Source: Sphingomonas faeni
GTDB taxonomy: Bacteria > Pseudomonadota > Alphaproteobacteria > Sphingomonadales > Sphingomonadaceae
Assembly: GCF_030817315.1 (NCBI RefSeq)
Contig: NZ_JAUSZF010000001.1
Span: 2,216,501 to 2,280,500 of the forward strand
Reading direction: 5' to 3'
DNA length: 64,000 bases
Made by a program: the position numbers and the translations under genes. Below are positions 25,532 through 34,051 of the stretch, in pieces. How positions within the stretch are numbered: position 1 is the first letter of the stretch; the number at the start of each line of letters is the position of its first letter. The notes below the pieces were generated by a model. The model worked only from the letters and a program-made list of their open reading frames with translations. It had not been told where the DNA came from and ran no database searches.

Positions 25532-26190
25532 GCCTTGGTAGCGAACCAGATCATATGCCGCGCCCCGCCCTTCCGCGTCGCCCGCGCGATCACCTCGTCG
25601 ACCGCGAACCCCGCTTCGGCAAGTCGGGTAGCGAACGGCTTGCTTGGCGCGGAAGACCACACGGCGAGTACGCCACCGGGTCGCAAGGCCGCCCGCGCCA
25701 ACGACAATCCGCGCGCGCCATAAAGCCGATCGTTACCCGGCCGCGAAATCCCGTCGGGCCCGTTATCGACATCAAGCAGGATCGCGTCCCAATCGCCCTC
25801 CGCAATCGCCGCAGCGACGTCGCCCTCGAAAATCCGGGTCCGCGGATCGGTCAGGCTATCGCCATGCAACGCCGCCATCGGCCCCCGCGCCCATTCGATC
25901 ACCGCCGGCACGATCTCCGCGACCACTACCTCCGCATCAGCGACGAGCCGCGCCAGTGCTGCCCGCAAGGTGAACCCCATCCCGAGCCCACCGATCAGCA
26001 TCCGCACGCCGGGCCGCGCACCGATCCGATCACACGCCTGCTCCGCCAGTGCCTCTTCCGACCCGCTCAACCGGCTGTTCATCAACTCGCTCGCACCGAG
26101 CATGATCGAGAACTCCGCGCCCCGCTGGAGCAACCGAAGCTCGCCCCCACCCGGCACCTGCGCCGTACCGAGAAGCACGCGAGGGATCAT
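25528..26190 (-). CDS. spermidine synthase-like / class I methyltransferase-fold protein
   Basis: A 220-residue Rossmann-fold protein. The nucleotide-binding motif I is IGGLGMGFTLRAAL (66-79), the acidic residue ending strand 2 is in VVVAEIVPAV, and DAILLDVDNGPDG (135-147) is the motif IV region. The pattern is that of polyamine aminopropyltransferase-like proteins, but without recognised substrate residues I would not call it SpeE. It overlaps both neighbours by ATGA (26187-26190 with the Hsp70 gene, 25528-25531 with the AbrB gene). The frame also runs upstream through the frameshifted Hsp70 gene, which is an artefact of that shift. Confidence 0.75.
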   Translation of the reverse strand: MIPRVLLGTAQVPGGGELRLLQRGAEFSIMLGASELMNSRLSGSEEALAEQACDRIGARPGVRMLIGGLGMGFTLRAALARLVADAEVVVAEIVPAVIEWARGPMAALHGDSLTDPRTRIFEGDVAAAIAEGDWDAILLDVDNGPDGISRPGNDRLYGARGLSLARAALRPGGVLAVWSSAPSKPFATRLAEAGFAVDEVIARATRKGGARHMIWFATKA

Positions 26191-27486
26191 GCGGACCACG
26201 CCGCGATATCGTCCTGCTCGCCGATCAAGGCCAGCCCGTGCGCGATCGAGGTCAGTTCGCCGCCGCTCATGATCGCCGCCTCGCCGAACCGCTCGACGAA
26301 GATCCGGCGGATGCGCGGGATCAGCGACGAACCGCCGGTCAGGAACACCCGGTCGATCTCGCCGCCGCCGACGTTGGCGACCTCCAAGGCCCGGTCGACC
26401 GCCGCCTCGATCCGCACGACGTCGTCGGCAATCCAGCCCTCGAACTGCGCCCGCGTCACGTCCGCCTCGATCTCCAGCCCCGCGCCCGCGAAGTGGAAAT
26501 GCCGCATCCTCGCCACTCGACAGCGCGCGCTTGAGCGACCCGACCGCATCATACAGCGGATAGCCAAGTTCGTTCTCGATCACCGCGATCATCCGCCCGA
26601 TCGCGTCCGGATCGATCGCGGTCTTCTGCAACCGCTCCAGCTCGGTCATCGTCTTGCGGTTGCGCATCAGCGCGAGCCTGGACCAGTCCGCGAAATCGGC
26701 GAAATACGCGCGCGGAATCTCCAGCTCCTTGCCGAACGACTTGTACGCGCCACCCTTGCCCAGCATCGGCAGCACGAGCCGGTCGAGGATCCGGTAATCG
26801 AACCGATCCCCCGCGATCCCGACGCCCGCATGCCCTAGCGGCGTACACCGCCGCGCCGCGCCCGGTTCGGCAACGCGGACCACCGAAAAATCGCTCGTAC
26901 CGCCGCCGAAATCCGCCACGAGTATCGTCGCCGGCTCGGTCAGCCGCGTCGCGTAGCTGTACGCCGCGCCGAGCGGTTCGTAGACGTAATGGATCTCCGC
27001 CCCAAAGCCCTTGAACATCGCGTCGTAACGCGTGCGGGCGAGCGCCTCGTCGGGCCGCGCGCCGGCATATTCCACCGGCCGCCCGACGACGATCCGGTGC
27101 GGCCGCGTGTCGAGCTTGCCGCCCGCATGCGCGATCAGCTTTTCGAGGAACAGCTGGCCCATTTCTTCGAAGCGATAGCGCTTGTCGAAGACCGAGGCCT
27201 GCTCGAACGTCTTCATCGCCGCGACCGACTTGAACGACTGGATGAACCGGCTGTCGAGCGGATACTCCATATATTCGGCGATCGCCCACGGCCCTGCATC
27301 CGACGCGAGCCCCTTGCCGCTGTCGTCCTGCCAGAAACACAACGCCGAGCGGAATACCGGGCTCGTCTCGGCTGGCGCCGCGAAGGTCACCAGCTCGGGC
27401 GTGCCGTCTTTGGTCCCGAGCGCCACGACGCTGTTGGTCGTGCCGAAATCCAGCCCCAGCGCGGGGCCGCCAGCGTTCGTGTGCAT
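26187..27486 (-). pseudogene. YegD-like Hsp70 family protein, frameshifted
   Basis: An actin/Hsp70-fold ATPase of about 432 residues of the YegD type. The phosphate-1 loop is LGLDFGTTNSVVALG (10-24). Then come RIVVGRPVEYAG, the phosphate-2 loop LVADFGGGTSDFSVVRV and, in the second frame, the adenosine motif VFLTGGSSLIPRIRRIF. The first frame runs correctly to SSGEDA and then derails into Arg/Gly-rich nonsense. The second frame takes over at FHFAGAGLEIEADV. One extra base at 26501-26505 (GCCGC on the plus strand) explains it. As with the MATE gene, a recent mutation or a base-call error is possible. Substrates of YegD-type proteins are unknown. Confidence 0.82.
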
Positions 27487-27571
27487 CGCATGTTCTCCGT
27501 GAACGCGCGCCTATGGCGATACGGGGTGCGTGATGGCAACCCCGTGCGTGCACGCCATAAGCGCCACGCTT

Positions 27572-27693
27572 CTCCCCTCCCTGAAAGGGAAGGGTCGAGG
27601 GTGGGTCGGGTTCCGCATCATCGAACGCCAGCGGCAAGCGGGTTGTCGCAAGCCGACCTACCCACCCCCAGCCCCTCCCTTTCAGGGAGGGGA
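27572..27693. repeat. palindromic repeat family D, copy 4
   Basis: CCCCTCCCTGAAAGGGAAGG and CCCTCCCTTTCAGGGAGGGG as outer arms, GGTGGGTCGG and CCTACCCACCCC within. Lies in the gap upstream of the Hsp70 gene. Confidence 0.8.
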
Positions 27694-27713
27694 GAGATCG
27701 ATGGCGATCCGGC

Positions 27714-28181
27714 CTAAAGTCGCTTCAGCCGCACCAACGCAGCATCAAGCGCCGACAGGAAGCTCGACCGATCCGCCTTCGAAAACGGTGCCGGACCGCC
27801 GATGATGTCGCCGCCCGCACGCAAGTCCGCCATGATCGCACGCGTCGCGATGGCGCCGCCGATCGAGCTGGTGGTGAAGGGCTTGCCGGTATTGGCGAGC
27901 ACGGTCGCACCGGCCTTCACGCAGCGATCGGCGAGCAGAATGTCGGCGGTGATCACGACGGATCTCGCATCGGCCTGTTCGGCGATCCAGTCGTCCGCCG
28001 CGTCGAACCCGTCGCTGACGACGACGCGGGAAATCAGCGGGTGGACGGGGATGCGAAAATGGCTGTTGGCGACGATCGTGACGGGCACCTCGTGGCGCCA
28101 CGCGACCTTGTAGATCTCGTCCTTCACCGGGCACGCGTCGGCGTCGACGAGGATCCGGATGGTTGGGGATACGTTCGTCAT
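27714..28181 (-). CDS. YaiI/YqxD family protein (DUF188)
   Basis: A 155-residue PIN-like-fold protein of the UPF0178 family. The opening [18 protein letters not shown] (9-26) is diagnostic, followed by [24 protein letters not shown] and [16 protein letters not shown], which carry conserved acidic residues typical of a nuclease-like site. The biochemical role is not established in the family. ATG 28181 begins [11 protein letters not shown]; the eight extra upstream codons have no ribosome-binding site. Confidence 0.9.
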   Translation of the reverse strand: MTNVSPTIRILVDADACPVKDEIYKVAWRHEVPVTIVANSHFRIPVHPLISRVVVSDGFDAADDWIAEQADARSVVITADILLADRCVKAGATVLANTGKPFTTSSIGGAIATRAIMADLRAGGDIIGGPAPFSKADRSSFLSALDAALVRLKRL

Positions 28182-28212
28182 CGTACACGTCCCAAACCGC
28201 CCCACCCGCTCC

Positions 28213-28294
28213 CGTCATCCTGACGAAAGTCAGGATCCAGGATCGAGCAGGGCGGCGTTCGTTACTCTGGATCCTGACTTTCGTCAGGATGACG
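28213..28294. repeat. palindromic repeat family A, copy 6
   Basis: Nearly canonical copy, arms CGTCATCCTGACGAAAGTC and GACTTTCGTCAGGATGACG, between the DUF188 gene start and the helicase end. Confidence 0.85.
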
Positions 28295-28329
28295 AGGCTG
28301 GAGGCATTCCGCGCTTCTCACCCCCCACC

Positions 28330-28397
28330 CGTTCGCCCTGAGCGAAGTCGAAGGGCATGCCCCAATCCGGGGTGCTTCGACTTCGCTCAGCACAAAC
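28330..28397. repeat. palindromic repeat family E
   Basis: GTTCGCCCTGAGCGAAGTCG on the left and CGACTTCGCTCAGCACAAAC on the right form a ~65-base imperfect inverted repeat downstream of the helicase gene. Only copy of this family in the window. Confidence 0.75.
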
Positions 28398-28414
28398 GGA
28401 AGATGGCAGGTAGC

Positions 28415-30181
28415 TCAGCTCCGCTCGCGATTCCCACGATACGGCGGCTTCCGCGTCGGAGCCGGACCGCCACGCGGTGCCGCACGGTGCAGCGTCGAGC
28501 GCGGGCCGCTCGCATTGCTGCGACCGCCACCGCCATCATGCCGCGCACCACTCTCCGGCGCGCCCTGCATAGCCTCGATCGCCACGCCGCTCTCTTCTTC
28601 ACCTGACTGCGCAGTCCGCTGGATCGCCGCCGAGAAGCGCCCCGCAACCGTACGCGGAATCTCGAACGCAGTCTCGTTCGGCCCGATCCGGATCGCCCCG
28701 ATCTCGGACTTGGTGATGTGCCCGCGACGGCAGATCAGCGGCAGGATCCAGCGCGGATCGGCGTTCTGGCGACGACCGATGTCCATCCGGAACCAGACGG
28801 TGTCCTCGAAGCCAGCGCGCGGCCCCTGCGAACGCTCGTCCTGCGTCGGCTGCTTGCTCTGGTCGATCAGATCCTCGGCCTGCGGCATCGTCGAACGGTG
28901 CATGTGCACCAGTGCCGCGGCGATATCCTCCGGCGTCTTCTCGGCCATCAGGCGGACGGCGAGTGCGCGATCCTCCTCCTCGACCTCGACAGGCTGCAAC
29001 AGCATGCCGATCAGTCGCTCGTGATCGTTCTTGCGGATGTCCTCCGCGGTCGGGGCGTTGACCCACTCCGCGTTGATCTTCGCCCCGCGGAGCATCATCT
29101 CGACGCGACGACGACGCGGGAACGGCACGATCAGGACAGCCGTGCCCTTCTTGCCCGCACGACCGGTACGACCCGAGCGATGCTGGAGCGTCTCGGCGTC
29201 ACGCGGCAGCTCGACGTGCACGACGAGGCTGAGCGTCGGCAGATCGATCCCGCGAGCCGCAACGTCCGTGGCAACGCAGACGCGCGCACGACGATCGCGC
29301 AGCGCCTGAAGCGCCGCGTTACGCTCGTTCTGCGAATGCTCGCCCGACAAGGCGACGGCGGCAAAGCCACGCTCGACAAGGCTCGCATGCAGATGGCGCA
29401 CGTTGTCGCGAGTCGCGCAGAACAGCATCGCCGTCTCCGCCTCGTGGAAGCGCAGCAGGTTGATCACCGCATGCTCGATCTCGGACGGCGAGACCGTGAC
29501 GGCCTGGTACGAAATATCGCCATGACCGCGATCTTCGCCGACGGTCGAGATCCGCAGCGCGTCCTTCTGGTAGCGCTTGGCGAGCGCGACGATAGGCCGC
29601 GGCATCGTCGCCGAGAACAGCAGCGTACGGCGCTGCTCGGGCGATGCGTCGAGGATCTGCTCGAGGTCTTCGCGGAAGCCCATGTCGAGCATCTCGTCGG
29701 CTTCGTCGAGCACCGCGACCTTCAAGGCCGACAGGTCGAGCGCGCCACGCTCGAGGTGATCGCGCAGACGCCCCGGCGTGCCGACGACGATATGCGCGCC
29801 GTGGGCGAGCGAACGACGCTCCTTCGAGGCGTCCATCCCGCCGACGCAGGTCGAAATCCGCGCGCCGGCCTTGGCATAAAGCCACATCAACTCGCGGCTG
29901 ACCTGGAGCGCAAGCTCGCGAGTCGGCGCGATGCAAAGCACGAGCGGCTTGTGCGGCGCGGGCAGGCGCTGGACGCCGTCCTCACCCGCTTCACCGAGCA
30001 GTTCGCCGGCCATCGCGAGACCGAACGCGACGGTCTTGCCCGAGCCGGTCTGCGCCGACACAACGAGATCGCGACCGATCGCATTGTCCTCGATCACATG
30101 AGCCTGGACGGGGGTGAGCGCGGTATAGCCGCGCGCTTCGAGCGCCTCGGAAAGAAGCGACGGAATATTTGTAAAAGGCAT
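28415..30181 (-). CDS. DEAD-box RNA helicase (DeaD/CsdA type)
   Basis: ATP-dependent RNA helicase of 588 residues. In order: Q motif (YTALTPVQAHVI), Walker A SAQTGSGKT (42-50), APTRELALQV, GTPGRLRDHL, VLDEADEMLDMGF, LFSATM, then the second RecA domain with AMLFCATRDNVRHL, VATDVAARGIDLP and HRSGRTGRAGKKG. After residue ~440 comes a DbpA-type RNA-binding domain (WILPLICRRGHITKSEIGAIRIG), then a ~70-residue Arg/Gly/Ser-rich disordered tail. This architecture fits CsdA/DeaD proteins involved in ribosome assembly and cold-stress mRNA unwinding. Confidence 0.92.
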   Translation of the reverse strand: MPFTNIPSLLSEALEARGYTALTPVQAHVIEDNAIGRDLVVSAQTGSGKTVAFGLAMAGELLGEAGEDGVQRLPAPHKPLVLCIAPTRELALQVSRELMWLYAKAGARISTCVGGMDASKERRSLAHGAHIVVGTPGRLRDHLERGALDLSALKVAVLDEADEMLDMGFREDLEQILDASPEQRRTLLFSATMPRPIVALAKRYQKDALRISTVGEDRGHGDISYQAVTVSPSEIEHAVINLLRFHEAETAMLFCATRDNVRHLHASLVERGFAAVALSGEHSQNERNAALQALRDRRARVCVATDVAARGIDLPTLSLVVHVELPRDAETLQHRSGRTGRAGKKGTAVLIVPFPRRRRVEMMLRGAKINAEWVNAPTAEDIRKNDHERLIGMLLQPVEVEEEDRALAVRLMAEKTPEDIAAALVHMHRSTMPQAEDLIDQSKQPTQDERSQGPRAGFEDTVWFRMDIGRRQNADPRWILPLICRRGHITKSEIGAIRIGPNETAFEIPRTVAGRFSAAIQRTAQSGEEESGVAIEAMQGAPESGARHDGGGGRSNASGPRSTLHRAAPRGGPAPTRKPPYRGNRERS

Positions 30182-30238
30182 GTACGTCCTAATTGGTGGC
30201 CGGCTTGACGCTACGGCAAAGCACTGGCGTGGTGGTCC

Positions 30239-31411
30239 CTACAGGACTTGGCCCGCGGCCCACCCGCTCGCCCATGCCCATTGGAAGTTGTAGCCGCCGA
30301 GCCACCCTGTGACATCGACCGCTTCGCCGACCGCATACAACATTGGTACGCGTTTGGCTTGCATTGTTTGTGAAGATAGGTCCGCAGTGCTGATTCCGCC
30401 AGCGGTGACCTCGGCCTTGGCATAGCCCTCCGAGCCGTTTGGCGTGAATTGCCAATGACTTAGCGCACGTTCGGCGTCCTGGAGCTTGCGGTCGGTGAGC
30501 GTGGAAATTTCGTTTGTCATGCCCAATCGCTCGCTCAAAGTCTCCGCGAGTCGGTCCGGCAGCGTGCTTCCGAGCAGTTTCCGCAGAGTCGCGCGCGGCG
30601 TGGTACGCTTGGCGGCGGGTAGCCAGCCGGACTCGCGATCGGGAAGGAAATCGATCCCGACGGGCTGGCCGTGGCGCCAATAGGACGACGCCTGGAGGAT
30701 CGCGGGGCCCGACAACCCCCGGTGCGTGAAAAGCGCCGCCTCGCGGAACTTGGTCTTCCCGGCGGTGGCGACCACGTCGGCAGCGACTCCGGACAATTCG
30801 CGGAACAGGATTTCGTCGCCGCCCAGCGTCAGCGGGACGAGTGCGGGGCGTGGCTCGACGACCTTCAATCCGAACTGCCGCGCGAGATCATAGGCGAACC
30901 CGGTGGCCCCCATCTTCGGGATGGAAGGGCCGCCGGTTGCGATCACCAAGGCCGGCGCGGTGACGGTGCGGCCGTCGAGCGACACGCGGTACTGCCCGTC
31001 CGCATGCTCGACCCCGGTAACCGCGCGGCCGAGCGACAGGTCGACGCGCCCCTTGTCGCATTCGTCGAGCAGCATCTCGACGATCTGCTTCGCGGAACCG
31101 TCGCAGAAGAGTTGCCCCAGCGTCTTCTCGTGCCACGCGATGCCGTAGGACTCGACGAGCGCGATGAAATCCTGCGCGGTGTAACGGCCGAGCGCGGACT
31201 TGGCGAAATGCGGGTTGGCGGAGATGTAGCGGTCGGCGGCGGTGTGCACGTTGGTGAAATTACAGCGGCCACCACCGGAAATGAGGATTTTCTTTCCCGC
31301 TTTCTCCGCATGATCGACGAGCAGGATCTTCCGGCCACGCTGGCCCGCGACGGCGGCGCACATAAGGCCGGCCGCGCCTGCGCCGAGGATGATCGCGTCG
31401 TATTCAGCCAA
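30239..31411 (-). CDS. NAD(P)/FAD-dependent oxidoreductase, HI0933/YhiN family
   Basis: A ~390-residue flavoprotein of the HI0933 (YhiN) family, function unknown. The dinucleotide fold is YDAIILGAGAAGLMCA at the N-terminus, followed by the family signature GKKILISGGGRCNFTN, then VIATGGPSIPKMGATGFAY, FTHRGLSGPAILQAS and, near the C-terminus, YAVGEAVDVTGWLGGYNFQWAWASG. TTG at 31411 is chosen as start because GGAG lies seven bases upstream and it gives the usual family beginning; a TTG at 31447 would add twelve residues. Confidence 0.88.
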   Translation of the reverse strand: MAEYDAIILGAGAAGLMCAAVAGQRGRKILLVDHAEKAGKKILISGGGRCNFTNVHTAADRYISANPHFAKSALGRYTAQDFIALVESYGIAWHEKTLGQLFCDGSAKQIVEMLLDECDKGRVDLSLGRAVTGVEHADGQYRVSLDGRTVTAPALVIATGGPSIPKMGATGFAYDLARQFGLKVVEPRPALVPLTLGGDEILFRELSGVAADVVATAGKTKFREAALFTHRGLSGPAILQASSYWRHGQPVGIDFLPDRESGWLPAAKRTTPRATLRKLLGSTLPDRLAETLSERLGMTNEISTLTDRKLQDAERALSHWQFTPNGSEGYAKAEVTAGGISTADLSSQTMQAKRVPMLYAVGEAVDVTGWLGGYNFQWAWASGWAAGQVL

Positions 31412-31455
31412 GTGTAGCTCCGTGCGGCTCAGGTCAGCAGCCGCCAATTAGAATG

Positions 31456-31507
31456 TTTCCCCGCGAAGGCGGGGACCCAGACTGGGCTCCCGCCTTCGCG
31501 GGAGAAC
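31456..31507. repeat. palindromic repeat family C, copy 1
   Basis: TTCCCCGCGAAGGCGGGGAC and CTCCCGCCTTCGCGGGAGAA arms, about 50 bases with almost no loop. Confidence 0.8.
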
Positions 31508-31598
31508 AAGAAGGGGTGGCCGCTGTAGCGCGTTCAAGATCAGCCACATAGGTGGTGATCTGCTCGCACGTCCACAAATGCCGCGCACGGAAGTCGCC

Positions 31599-31702
31599 CC
31601 ACCCCGGCGAAGGCCGGGGCCCAGTTGGGGGCCAGCAGTGGCGCAGGTTGCCCCTCGTGACAGCGACCTTTCCAACTGGGCCCCGGCCTTCGCCGGGGTG
31701 GT
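31599..31702. repeat. palindromic repeat family B, copy 2
   Basis: CCACCCCGGCGAAGGCCGGG and CCCGGCCTTCGCCGGGGTGG arms enclose ~45 bases. Confidence 0.85.
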
Positions 31703-31829
31703 GGCAACTGAGATGGTGACGTGTGAAAGAGCAACAGCCTTCGACTGCATCGTGGAACATAGCGTAGCGAGCGCCAGCCCCCTTCTGCTCCCTCTCCCCG
31801 GAGGGGAGAGGACTTCTCGCCTCATAAGC

Positions 31830-32012
31830 CTACCGCAGCTTAGCGATATTCAGCGAATCCTCCTTCGCCCGAACCTTCACCGACTCCTCGCTCCGGGTCA
31901 GCGCCTTGGCGATCGCCTTCAGCGCCATGCCCTTCTTGGCAAGCGTATGCAGCTTCTGGATCTCGTCCTGAGTCCAAGCCTGACGATGCCGCTCGAATTT
32001 CGCCTCAGCCAT
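31830..32012 (-). CDS. small SANT/Myb-like helical protein
   Basis: A 60-residue basic protein: MAEAKFERHRQAWTQDEI then LHTLAKKGMALKAIAKALTRSEESVKVRAK. The Trp and the second-helix pattern (LKAIAKALTRSEESVKVRA) resemble a single SANT/Myb or sigma-like helix-turn-helix that binds DNA or protein. Its ATG shares one base with the stop of the Gre-like gene (TGATG), so it is translated from the same message. Function not known. Confidence 0.7.
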   Translation of the reverse strand: MAEAKFERHRQAWTQDEIQKLHTLAKKGMALKAIAKALTRSEESVKVRAKEDSLNIAKLR

Positions 32013-32479
32013 CAGCCCTCATCCTTGTCGATCGCCAGCACCTCGATCGCATCCGCCTTGTCCGCAAACGCGACCGTCTCGCCCACCGCAGCCCCCATCA
32101 GCGCGCGCGCCAACGGTGCCGAGAACGCCAACCGATCATCACCAGGCTCGGCCTCGTCACCACCGACGATAAAGATAACCCGCTCCGCCCCGTTCATCCG
32201 AACGCGAACCCGCGAGCCGATCCCGACCTCGTCCTCTTCGGGCGACGGTGCGATCTCGGCGGTCGTCTGCCGCGTATGCCAGTACCGCAAGTCACGCAGC
32301 AGAAGCTTCCGCGCCTCCTCGTCCGTCTCAGCAGCAACCGCAGCCTCGATCTCGGTCACCCGCTCACCGATCAACCGCAGCCCCCGCGCCGTGACCAGAT
32401 TAGGCCCCGGCGCGATCGGCTGTTCGAACTTCGGTTCGAGATGTTCCTCGTCACTCTCGCGACGAAACGCGACGCTCAT
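32012..32479 (-). CDS. GreA/GreB family transcription elongation factor-like protein
   Basis: A 155-residue protein with a short N-terminal coiled coil (VTARGLRLIGERVTEIEAAV...EEARKLLLRDLRYWHTRQTTAEI) and a C-terminal FKBP-like domain (VGIGSRVRVRMNGAERVIFIVGGDEAEP...ISF-like ALMGAAVGETVAF). This is the Gre-family layout: the coiled coil enters the RNA polymerase secondary channel and the C-terminal domain docks at its rim. The sequence is closer to the diverged alphaproteobacterial Gre-like paralogues than to GreA, so whether it stimulates transcript cleavage is uncertain. Starts four bases after the HAD gene. Confidence 0.82.
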   Translation of the reverse strand: MSVAFRRESDEEHLEPKFEQPIAPGPNLVTARGLRLIGERVTEIEAAVAAETDEEARKLLLRDLRYWHTRQTTAEIAPSPEEDEVGIGSRVRVRMNGAERVIFIVGGDEAEPGDDRLAFSAPLARALMGAAVGETVAFADKADAIEVLAIDKDEG

Positions 32480-32483
32480 GACC

Positions 32484-33227
32484 TTACTTCAGGCACGCGA
32501 CGATCCCGGCGATCGCCGCCAGCGTCCCGTCGACGTTCTTCACCTTCACGACATCCAGCCCAAGCTGCTCCGCCGGATAATCATTCCCGCCCGGGAAGAT
32601 CGCGTCGCCGATGAACATCATCTTGTCGAGCGCAATGCCGCTCGCCTCGTTGAGCTTCTTCAACCCGTAAGCCTTGTCGACCCCCTCACGCGTAATGTCG
32701 ATCGAGGTCGCGCCGCCCATGTTGATCGACAGCCCCGGCAGGCGCTTGCGCAGATCGGCCTGGATCACCTTCCGCTTGGCGAAATCCGGATCCCAGCTGT
32801 GCTTGGCATCGATCGGCGCTTCTTGGCCGAGTGCCGAGAACGTGATCTGGCTGCCCCGATCCTCGATCCGCTCGCCCCAAGTCTTCTCCGGCACGAACCC
32901 AGTGGCTTCCAACGACTCGTCGAACGCCTTGAGAATCTTCTGCTTCTCGTCGTCCTCGAACAGCTCGGCATACACCGCGCGCCATTCGCCGTCGAACCGG
33001 TACAGCTTGGTGCCGGTGGTCGGCATCAGCCACAGCTTGGTGCGATCGGCGCGCTCGGGCAGGCGCGACGCGACCTGCTTTTCGAACTGCGGCCAGTCGC
33101 CGCCCGAGATCACCGCGACATGCGCGACGTCGAGCAGGTTCGCCAGCGCCTCGCCCATCGGCTCCTGCAAGGGCTGCTTGCTCTCGGCCAGCGTTCCATC
33201 GAGGTCGAAGGCAACCAACTCTTTCAT
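32484..33227 (-). CDS. HAD-IIB hydrolase, phosphomannomutase-like
   Basis: A 247-residue HAD protein with motif I VAFDLDGTLAES (5-16), motif II AVISGGDW with a Ser/Gly region, and motif IV GDAIFPGGNDYP. The cap resembles eukaryote-type phosphomannomutase (NMGGATSIDITREGVDKAYGLKKL), and many proteins annotated this way in sphingomonads are simple phosphatases. Its ATG overlaps the stop of the previous HAD gene (33224-33227). Linked to gnd and the pentose phosphate genes, so a sugar phosphate is the likely substrate. Confidence 0.82.
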   Translation of the reverse strand: MKELVAFDLDGTLAESKQPLQEPMGEALANLLDVAHVAVISGGDWPQFEKQVASRLPERADRTKLWLMPTTGTKLYRFDGEWRAVYAELFEDDEKQKILKAFDESLEATGFVPEKTWGERIEDRGSQITFSALGQEAPIDAKHSWDPDFAKRKVIQADLRKRLPGLSINMGGATSIDITREGVDKAYGLKKLNEASGIALDKMMFIGDAIFPGGNDYPAEQLGLDVVKVKNVDGTLAAIAGIVACLK

Positions 33228-34051
33228 GCGGAAACTCCAGTAAGGATAAAATTGTCGATCGCGTGTGCGACGCCGTCGGCATCGTTCGCGCTGGTAATCT
33301 CGTGCGCGACGTCGCGGACATTCTGCGGCGCATTGCCCATCGCGATCGCCAGCTTGGCGCGCTTGAGCATCGCGATGTCGTTGGCCTGATCGCCGATCGC
33401 CGCGGTCTGCGTCAAGCTGATGCCGAACGCGTCCGCCAGTTCCTCGATTCCGCTGCCCTTGTTGCCGGCGACGGGCGTGATGTCGAGATAATAGGTCTGC
33501 GACTGGACGATCGTCGCCTGCGCATCGAACTTGGCGGCGACCTTGGCATGCAGGTCGCGCAACAGGTCCTCATCGTCGCTGACGAACGTCACCTTGTCAG
33601 CCTTGGCAAGCAGATCGGAAAAGTCGGAGACGATCACCGGATCCTGCGCCGACGCTTTCCGCTCGCTGCCGACATGCCCGCCCTGATCGGTGCTCGCATA
33701 CCAGACGTCGTCCGCGAAGAACCACGTATCGACCGGCGCATCGCCAACGATCTCCATTGCGCCGCGCACGACGTCGACGTCGATCATGTGGTGCTCGATC
33801 ACGGTGCCGTCGCGCTTGAACACGATCCCGCCATTGAAAGCCCCCATGGGCTCGTCGATGCCGAGCAGATCCGCGATCGGCATCATCCCCGAGCGCGGCC
33901 GCGCGCTGATGATCGTGAAGCCGAGACCCGCCGCCTTCAGTCGCTTGACCGCATCGACGGTAGCGGGCGCGACCTTCTTCTCCTTGTCGACGAGCGTGCC
34001 GTCGACATCGGAAACCAGCAGCTTGATCGCACCACTCATGTCGGCGCTCAT
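33224..34051 (-). CDS. Cof-type HAD-IIB hydrolase
   Basis: A 275-residue Cof/YidA-type phosphatase. Motif I is [17 protein letters not shown], motif [14 protein letters not shown], the cap begins at [14 protein letters not shown], and motifs III/IV are [15 protein letters not shown] and [16 protein letters not shown]. This class hydrolyses small phosphorylated metabolites in the cytoplasm. ATG 34051 overlaps the gnd stop by four bases; an in-frame ATG at 34039 is an alternative. Translational coupling to gnd suggests a metabolite-repair or sugar-phosphate role. Confidence 0.88.
   Translation of the reverse strand: MSADMSGAIKLLVSDVDGTLVDKEKKVAPATVDAVKRLKAAGLGFTIISARPRSGMMPIADLLGIDEPMGAFNGGIVFKRDGTVIEHHMIDVDVVRGAMEIVGDAPVDTWFFADDVWYASTDQGGHVGSERKASAQDPVIVSDFSDLLAKADKVTFVSDDEDLLRDLHAKVAAKFDAQATIVQSQTYYLDITPVAGNKGSGIEELADAFGISLTQTAAIGDQANDIAMLKRAKLAIAMGNAPQNVRDVAHEITSANDADGVAHAIDNFILTGVSA

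Larger units (their letters stand above)
31412..31829. other. gene-free gap with repeats C and B
   Basis: About 420 bases upstream of the flavoprotein gene. It contains one family C copy, one family B copy and a small CCCTCTCCCCGGAGGGGAGAG hairpin at 31791-31811, with no supportable coding frame. Promoters could not be picked out. Confidence 0.7.

Noticed and set aside
25528..27486. Single 652-codon minus-strand frame joining Hsp70 and methyltransferase
   Set aside because: The middle ~115 codons are Arg/Gly nonsense after a one-base shift; the correct Hsp70 C-terminus is in the other frame and the methyltransferase has its own overlapping ATG.
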